A stretch of 8,132 nt of DNA from Dehalococcoidia bacterium CG2_30_46_9 (GTDB lineage Bacteria > Chloroflexota > Dehalococcoidia > GIF9 > AB-539-J10): assembly GCA_001873005.1 (NCBI GenBank), contig MNYE01000110.1:1-8132 (forward strand), written 5' to 3'. The notes beneath the pieces were generated by a model. The model searched no databases, was not told the origin of the DNA, and worked only from the letters and a program-made list of their open reading frames with translations. How positions within the stretch are numbered: the first letter of the stretch is position 1; every line of letters starts with the position of its first letter. The translations under genes and the position numbers were made by a program. Of this stretch, positions 1 through 4,148 are shown one piece after another.

Positions 1-1042
1 TATTATCCAGATTGCCAGTGCCCTCGCCTACCGCTGCCATCTGCACCATCAGGGGAAGAAAGACAGGATTCCGCGACATCGGTCGTGCCAGGCCTTGTCC
101 TTTAAGCATTTCCTCCCTGACTTCAGTCAGAGCTCGGGAGACAACTTTATTACTGCTGCCGCTGATAGCCAGGGTCATTATCTCGGGCAAGGACATACCA
201 GCACGAAATAGTAGTGATATGGTGCGGCAACAATAGCTTAGCTCACTGAGGATAGTGATACGCCCTATCTTGGGCAGGCTAAGCTTAAACTTGTCCCACT
301 GGTATCTGCCTGTGGGCGTCCTGGTATAAGCGAAGCCGATTACAACAACAGCCACTATGCCAGCCAAAATAAATAGCCCATAGTGGAGAAGGAATTTGAC
401 TATAGCCAGAAGTGCCTTGGTTATGCCAGGCAATTCCGCCCCTAGTGAGCTATAAAGACCAATAAAGGCAGGCATGACAAAGGTAACCAACACAGCTATG
501 ACAACGACTGCCAAAACCAGAACAATAATAGGATAAGTCAAAGCGCTCTTTATTTTCTTGCTCGATGTAGCCTGCTTCTCGATATAATCAGCCATCTGCC
601 TTAAGCCTGATTCCAGATTACCCGTTTCCTCACTCACCGCGATAGTGCGGCAGTAAAGTGCTGAAAAGGCTTTAGGATGCTTCTGCAAAGTCTGAGATAT
701 CCGGAGCCCACCACGGATATCGGCGACTACCTCGCGTACTATGTTCTTCAACATACGATTGGTAATTTGCCCGCTTAATAAATCCAGAGCCGCGGCGATA
801 TCACTGCCCGCTTCCACGAGCAAAGCTAACTGCCGCGAAAACATAATCATCTCCCTCGGGTTTATCTTGGAGAAGGTCGCGGTTAGCTTTCCAGCACTGA
901 AAAAGGGCGTAATCTGCTTGAGGCTAAGCACCTTACAGCCGCTATAGCTGAGCAAGTCCAAAGCCGCCTCTTCGTTGCCGGCGTTAACCTTGCCTTTAAC
1001 CAGCTTTTTATCCGCCGTGTAGCCTACGTACCTAAAGTCCAT
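1..1042 (-). CDS. pilC: Type IV pilus / type II secretion inner-membrane platform protein PilC/GspF (3' part outside window)
   Basis: This is the polytopic inner-membrane protein that anchors the pilus assembly machine and couples the PilB ATPase to pilin polymerisation. The 347 codons visible start at ATG 1042-1040, with GAGG at 1051-1048 five bases upstream. The N-terminus (MDFRYVGYTADKKLVKGKV) is the usual start of this family. A first GspF domain spans about residues 65-190 and contains FSRQLALLVEAG and the VSEETGNLESGL motif. A membrane segment lies at about 168-190 and a second at about 222-240. The second GspF domain begins near 270 and the window ends inside its matching AVGEGTGNLDN motif (337-347). 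Roughly 50-60 residues, including the last membrane helix, should lie beyond the left edge, judging from the usual 400 residues. It is downstream of pilB on the same strand, separated by a GIY-YIG gene. The family assignment is firm; whether the system is a pilus or a secretion pseudopilus cannot be decided here. Confidence 0.95.
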   Translation of the reverse strand, partial: MDFRYVGYTADKKLVKGKVNAGNEEAALDLLSYSGCKVLSLKQITPFFSAGKLTATFSKINPREMIMFSRQLALLVEAGSDIAAALDLLSGQITNRMLKNIVREVVADIRGGLRISQTLQKHPKAFSALYCRTIAVSEETGNLESGLRQMADYIEKQATSSKKIKSALTYPIIVLVLAVVVIAVLVTFVMPAFIGLYSSLGAELPGITKALLAIVKFLLHYGLFILAGIVAVVVIGFAYTRTPTGRYQWDKFKLSLPKIGRITILSELSYCCRTISLLFRAGMSLPEIMTLAISGSSNKVVSRALTEVREEMLKGQGLARPMSRNPVFLPLMVQMAAVGEGTGNLDN

Positions 1043-1056
1043 AATAACCTCAATCT

Positions 1057-1084
1057 CTAATATCTAAGCACTAAATCCTAAACA
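1057..1084. repeat. Four heptamers CTAANNN in the pilC leader
   Basis: CTAA occurs at 1057, 1064, 1071 and 1078, exactly every seven bases (CTAATAT, CTAAGCA, CTAAATC, CTAAACA). Read in the direction of pilC this is a TTAG-type heptamer run ending a few bases before the pilC ribosome-binding site. The first four bases are constant and the last three vary. It may be a short tandem repeat or a protein-binding array; no function can be assigned. Confidence 0.5.
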
Positions 1085-1118
1085 ACATCAAAAATCAAAG
1101 TAATCACTCACCAGTACT

Positions 1119-1146
1119 GTCATGCTGAACTTGATTCAGCATCTCC
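1119..1146. repeat. Palindromic repeat (GTCAT...ATCTCC), forward orientation
   Basis: The perfect 8-bp stem ATGCTGAA (1122-1129) / TTCAGCAT (1135-1142) encloses the 5-nt loop CTTGA. Flanks GTC and CTCC match the family plan seen elsewhere in the window. On the minus strand this repeat encodes the last eight residues (GDAESSSA) and the TGA stop of the GIY-YIG gene, so it is partly coding. Confidence 0.85.
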
Positions 1147-1440
1147 TAAAAACTCCTTGCTTAAATCTCTCCATTTAGGATTAACCTGGGTTATCAAATT
1201 TATTTTCCAGTCTCTATGCCAATTTTTCAGTTGCTTTTCTCTATTTATGGCACTTTCCACATCATTTGTTAAGTCATAATAAACAAGTTTTGTAAGGTTA
1301 TACTTCTTGGCAAATCCCTCCACTAACTTATTCTTATGCTCAAACATCCTGCGCACAAGGTTGTTCGTTACCCCTATGTAAAGAGTTTTGTTTGATTTAT
1401 TCGTGAGAATATAAACATAGTATTGCTTGTCTTCCCTCAT
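1120..1440 (-). CDS. Small GIY-YIG nuclease-domain protein (COG2827/UPF0213-like)
   Basis: This is a single-domain GIY-YIG protein of 106 residues from ATG 1440-1438. The motif YVYIL (8-12) carries the GIY-type tyrosine Y10. YIGVTNNLVRRMFEH (21-35) supplies Y21, the arginine R31 and H35. Family-typical AINREKQLKNW (64-74) holds the likely metal-binding glutamate E68. Known members are presumed single-strand nicking or structure-specific DNA nucleases; the substrate is unknown here. An in-frame TTG at 1485 would add 15 residues encoded by a palindromic repeat, which I consider unlikely to be the start; no clear Shine-Dalgarno sequence precedes either start. The C-terminal tail GDAESSSA is encoded by another repeat, so the ancestral C-terminus probably ended near FL (97-98). 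It lies co-directionally between pilB and pilC, but nothing suggests a pilus role. The gene being real is well supported by its complete catalytic motif set. Confidence 0.88.
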   Translation of the reverse strand: MREDKQYYVYILTNKSNKTLYIGVTNNLVRRMFEHKNKLVEGFAKKYNLTKLVYYDLTNDVESAINREKQLKNWHRDWKINLITQVNPKWRDLSKEFLGDAESSSA

Positions 1441-1460
1441 AAGTTTATCATTAAACTTCG

Positions 1461-1512
1461 AGATTCCGAAACAATCCTGAAACAAGTTCAGGATGACATT
1501 GTTCGGAATGAC
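1461..1512. repeat. Nested palindromic repeats: one copy inserted in the loop of another
   Basis: The outer arms ATTCCGAA (1463-1470) and TTCGGAAT (1502-1509) pair perfectly, and pairing continues through CAAT (1472-1475) / ATTG (1498-1501) past one bulged A. Inside is a complete second palindrome, ATCCTGAA (1474-1481), loop ACAAG, TTCAGGAT (1487-1494), followed by its own GAC end. Removing the inner copy leaves an ordinary family member in which GAGATTCCGAAACAA joins GTTCGGAATGAC. Orientation is opposite to the copy at 1119-1146. Confidence 0.8.
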
Positions 1513-1538
1513 ATTAGTACGGCTGTGTAGTTACGAAT

Positions 1539-1567
1539 AAAAAATCAATCCTGAATTAAGTTCAGGA
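1539..1567 (-). terminator. Palindrome followed by a T6 run after pilB: possible weak terminator or attenuator
   Basis: On the minus strand, 57 bases after the pilB stop, TCCTGAA (1567-1561), loop CTTAA and TTCAGGA (1555-1549) form a 7-bp stem. It is followed by TTGA and six T (1544-1539). The 19-nt palindrome is identical in sequence to the one at 4005-4023, so it belongs to the same repeat family. Only three or four GC pairs and a 4-nt gap before the T run make it a weak intrinsic terminator at best. If active it would lower transcription of the GIY-YIG gene and pilC relative to pilB. Confidence 0.4.
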
Positions 1568-1623
1568 CAAAATGCAAAAATATCTCATTTCCTTCCTTTC
1601 AAGGTCAGAATGCTGGTGGCAAG

Positions 1624-3924
1624 TTATTCTATAAAGTAGGCGTTGCGCAAAACTTCCGAAGGTGTAGTGATGCCTGCCTTTACCTTAAGCATACCATCTT
1701 TTAGCAGCGGTACCATTCCCTCTTCAACCGCTTGTTCACGAATCTCGGCAGTGCTGGCATGATTAATTAGTTGCATCCTTATGTTGTCACTGAATGGCAA
1801 GGTTTCAAAAATCCCTGTTCTCGCCCGGTATCCAGTATAACTGCATAGCTCACAGCCAGTGCCGTAGAGAAACTCAGTCTTTTTCTCCCCTATCTCATTG
1901 GTATAAGCCAATTGCTCCATTAAGGAGACTTCTTTATTGATGGAGCAATCGGGACAAATGCGGCGCACCATGCGCTGAGCTATCACGCCAATGACTGCCG
2001 AGGATACCAGGAAGGGCTCTATACCTAAATCGAGGAGACGGAAGATAACACCTACGGCATTGTTAGCATGGATAGAGGAGAGAACCAGATGTCCCGTTAA
2101 AGCTGATTGGACAGCTATCCTGGCGGTCTCAGCATCACGAATCTCACCTACCAAGATGACATCGGGGTCGAGACGCAATATAGAGCGTAACCCACTGGCA
2201 AAGGTAACTCCCGCCTTAGAATTGACCTGAATCTGATTCATGTTAGGGAAGCGATATTCCACAGGGTCCTCAATAGTGATTATATTGCGGGAAATTTTAT
2301 CCAGCTTGTTTACCGAGGCATACAGCGTGGTAGTTTTGCCTGCCCCGGTGGGACCGCTAATTAAAATCATGCCGAAGGGAACTTTAAGCATATTTTCATA
2401 CCTGGCTAAAGCTTCAGGGGAAAAACCTAATTGTGCCAGGTCTATAATTGCCAGTGATTTATCCAGAAGGCGCAATACCGTCGTTTCACCACGCACAGTG
2501 GGTGAGGTAGCTACACGAACATCTATAGGCCTGCCTTTAGACTCAATGGAAAATTGCCCATCCTGAGGGCGAAGATGGTCAGCAATATTCATATCAGCCA
2601 TTATCTTAACTCGGGAGGTGAGGGGAAGATGTATTTTTAAGGGAAGGGACATGACATCTTGAAGGGCACCATCAATGCGATAACGGATTCTTAGTTTGTC
2701 TTCTTCGGGCTCAATGTGAATATCAGAGGCTCTGGATTTAGCTGCCTCATCTATTATGATACGCAAAGCACTAGCTACTGGAGCACCCTCACTAGCTTCA
2801 ATCAGTGTTTGTTCATCAATTGCCTCTGTGCCCGGAATACGAGATATTTGTTCTTCAATTTGACCAAAACTTCTATAATTGAAGTCAATAGCTTCCCGAA
2901 TTTCCTTTTCACTAGCAGCTATAGGTTCTATTCTCATGCGGCTCTGCAGTGCCAAAGCTTGCAGAGCAAAGATGTCAGACGGGTTCGCCATAACTACTTG
3001 TAAGACATTGTCAATTATAGCCACAGGTATAGCATTAAATCGCCTTGCCATAATTTCGGGAATTACTTGCAAGGCTTCGGGCTGAAGTCTACGCTTAAGC
3101 GGTTTTTTCTCTAGTTTCCTCTCCGGTTTCTCCTCCGGTTTTGCCTCTGGAGCCTTTTCAGCCTGGCGGCCAAGTTTAATCACCCTTATCTTCTGCTGTT
3201 GAGCGAATTTCTCAGCTTCGGGAGTAAGCTTCCTCGAAGTAAGTAGAAACTTGTTATACACCCCAGTATCATAAGCCTTGGTATCAAATAAGGATACCCG
3301 GTTTAGGCTCACTTCGTCGTCATCTATTATATCTATACCCAGTTTGTGTACTATAAAGCCATCATCCAGGCCAGCCAGGATATCGAAGGAATACTCAGTG
3401 TCAGACTTACCCTTGACCTTGGCATTTTCCTCCACATTGTAGCCAATGTCGCTAAGAGCTCGCAGAAATTCAAGTTTTGTCTTAAAGGCGGTAGGGACAA
3501 TTTTTTTACCCTGTCTTACAGGTGGCGATGAAGCTAGAAAGTCCTCTAAGGCTTTTCTATTAAAAATCTTTATCCTCTGGCTCTGGGCGAAGCGAGTAGC
3601 CACAGAGTCAAGTTTGGGGAAAGCAATAAGAACCTTATCTTGAATGCCGCAGTCATAGCATTTATTATCAAAGGGAAAGACTTCCCCCAAAGTTATTTCC
3701 TGGTTATCATCGTGCCCCACAACGTCTACAGCGATAGTATAGTCAATAAAGCCATGACTCTTACGCGCCAAAATGTCAAAGCTATGCTCGGCACCAGATT
3801 TACCTTTGAGGGCAATATTTTGCTGCACCTCATAGCCCTGGCTCCTGAGTCGCTGCATAAATTCACTTATGAGCTGCTCGACTTGCCCTTCCCCTGTGAA
3901 TCCGGCTATTTCCATATCTAGCAT
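1624..3924 (-). CDS. pilB: Pilus/secretion assembly ATPase PilB/GspE with two N-terminal Mrr-like domains
   Basis: This cytoplasmic hexameric ATPase powers pilin or pseudopilin polymerisation through PilC. From the N-terminus there is a PD-(D/E)XK-like domain (about 15-130) and a second copy (about 147-250); both contain KGKS, SFDILA and a closing FAQ-Q+I-+I segment. A charged Glu/Lys/Pro linker (256-280) and an MshEN/T2SSE N-terminal domain (about 280-352) follow. The ATPase core (about 370-766) has Walker A GPTGAGKTT (524-532), the Asp box IITIEDPVEYRF, Walker B around ILVGEIRDAETA (590-601), the His box TGHLVLSSIHA, and zinc cysteines C657, C660, C691 and C694. At 766 residues it is about 200 longer than the usual PilB because of the duplicated extension. 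The start is uncertain: ATG 3924 overlaps the predicted promoter, whereas ATG 3915 (residue 4) would fit a leaderless transcript. Neither has a Shine-Dalgarno sequence. No retraction ATPase PilT or pilin gene is visible in the window. Confidence 0.96.
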   Translation of the reverse strand: MLDMEIAGFTGEGQVEQLISEFMQRLRSQGYEVQQNIALKGKSGAEHSFDILARKSHGFIDYTIAVDVVGHDDNQEITLGEVFPFDNKCYDCGIQDKVLIAFPKLDSVATRFAQSQRIKIFNRKALEDFLASSPPVRQGKKIVPTAFKTKLEFLRALSDIGYNVEENAKVKGKSDTEYSFDILAGLDDGFIVHKLGIDIIDDDEVSLNRVSLFDTKAYDTGVYNKFLLTSRKLTPEAEKFAQQQKIRVIKLGRQAEKAPEAKPEEKPERKLEKKPLKRRLQPEALQVIPEIMARRFNAIPVAIIDNVLQVVMANPSDIFALQALALQSRMRIEPIAASEKEIREAIDFNYRSFGQIEEQISRIPGTEAIDEQTLIEASEGAPVASALRIIIDEAAKSRASDIHIEPEEDKLRIRYRIDGALQDVMSLPLKIHLPLTSRVKIMADMNIADHLRPQDGQFSIESKGRPIDVRVATSPTVRGETTVLRLLDKSLAIIDLAQLGFSPEALARYENMLKVPFGMILISGPTGAGKTTTLYASVNKLDKISRNIITIEDPVEYRFPNMNQIQVNSKAGVTFASGLRSILRLDPDVILVGEIRDAETARIAVQSALTGHLVLSSIHANNAVGVIFRLLDLGIEPFLVSSAVIGVIAQRMVRRICPDCSINKEVSLMEQLAYTNEIGEKKTEFLYGTGCELCSYTGYRARTGIFETLPFSDNIRMQLINHASTAEIREQAVEEGMVPLLKDGMLKVKAGITTPSEVLRNAYFIE

Positions 3925-3925
3925 T

Positions 3926-3955
3926 AATATAAAATATGACGCACTATCTTGTCAA
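3926..3955 (-). promoter_or_regulatory. Sigma70-type promoter of the pilB operon
   Basis: On the minus strand, TTGACA (3955-3950, a perfect -35) is separated by 18 bases from TATATT (3931-3926). Predicted initiation around 3920-3918 lies after the ATG at 3924 but just before the ATG at 3915. This points to a leaderless mRNA starting at residue 4. The -35 context TATTGACAA is shared with the promoters at 4113 and 7280. Confidence 0.65.
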
Positions 3956-3984
3956 TAGAGATTGTACGAGAGCGTTTAGCAACT

Positions 3985-4054
3985 GTCATGCCGAACTCGT
4001 TTCGTCCTGAACTTAATTCAGGATCACGAGACCCTGAAACAAGTTCAGGGTGAC
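3985..4054. repeat. Composite of three palindromes with outward GTCA/TGAC ends (REPIN-like)
   Basis: The left copy begins GTCATGCCGAACTCGTTTCG (3985-4004) and is cut short after a 4-bp CGAA/TTCG stem. A middle palindrome follows: TCCTGAA (4005-4011), loop CTTAA, TTCAGGA (4017-4023). The right copy, inverted, is GAGACCCTGAA..., with stem ACCCTGAA (4031-4038) / TTCAGGGT (4044-4051), loop ACAAG, ending TGAC at 4054. CTCGT (3996-4000) can also pair with ACGAG (4026-4030) around the middle hairpin. It occupies the divergent pilB/surface-protein intergenic region, upstream of both promoters, and contains no gene. Confidence 0.8.
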
Positions 4055-4112
4055 AAGGAGGAAAGCATTATTAAACAACCTCATTGTACACGTTTTGTTG
4101 TTGGGACAGATA

Positions 4113-4141
4113 TTGACAAGCCAGAGGAAATAGCTGACAAT
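4113..4141 (+). promoter_or_regulatory. Probable promoter of the surface-protein gene
   Basis: TTGACA (4113-4118) is followed after 17 bases by GACAAT (4136-4141), which matches four of six consensus -10 positions. Initiation would fall at about 4147-4149, at or one or two bases before the GTG start at 4149, implying a leaderless message. The -35 is perfect but the -10 is imperfect, so the call is moderate. Confidence 0.5.
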
Positions 4142-4148
4142 AGATAGA

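Larger units (their letters stand above)
1119..1512 (-). mobile_element. Candidate palindrome-bracketed GIY-YIG unit
   Basis: A palindrome beginning GTCATGCTGAAC at 1119 and ending in ATCTCC at 1146 lies at one end. A palindrome of the same family in opposite orientation, starting GAGATTCCG at 1460 and ending GGAATGAC at 1512, lies at the other. The GTCA/TGAC ends therefore face outward and the GIY-YIG coding region fills the space between. The unit sits between pilB and pilC, which are normally adjacent. What is seen is the arrangement; that it moves as a unit is inference. The alternative is a resident housekeeping gene that has collected repeats on both sides. Confidence 0.35.

Noticed and set aside
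12..947. Plus-strand frames at 12-236 and 741-947
   Set aside because: Antisense to PilC, whose conserved motifs run through both stretches on the minus strand.
1441..1485. TTG-initiated N-terminal extension of the GIY-YIG protein
   Set aside because: The 15 added residues are translated repeat DNA, family members begin close to the YVYIL strand, and there is no ribosome-binding site before the TTG.
1559..1594. AAGGAAGG followed by ATG on the minus strand just after pilB, opening the frame MRYFCILS
   Set aside because: It stops after eight codons inside a palindrome and matches neither PilC nor the GIY-YIG start; probably chance, although a relic start cannot be excluded.
1991..3921. Several plus-strand frames of 61-108 codons opposite pilB
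   Set aside because: They are antisense to conserved PilB coding sequence, have no recognisable domains and no expression signals.
1119..4054. CRISPR array
   Set aside because: The repeats are palindromic, differ in sequence, vary in orientation and are not regularly spaced; no cas gene is present.
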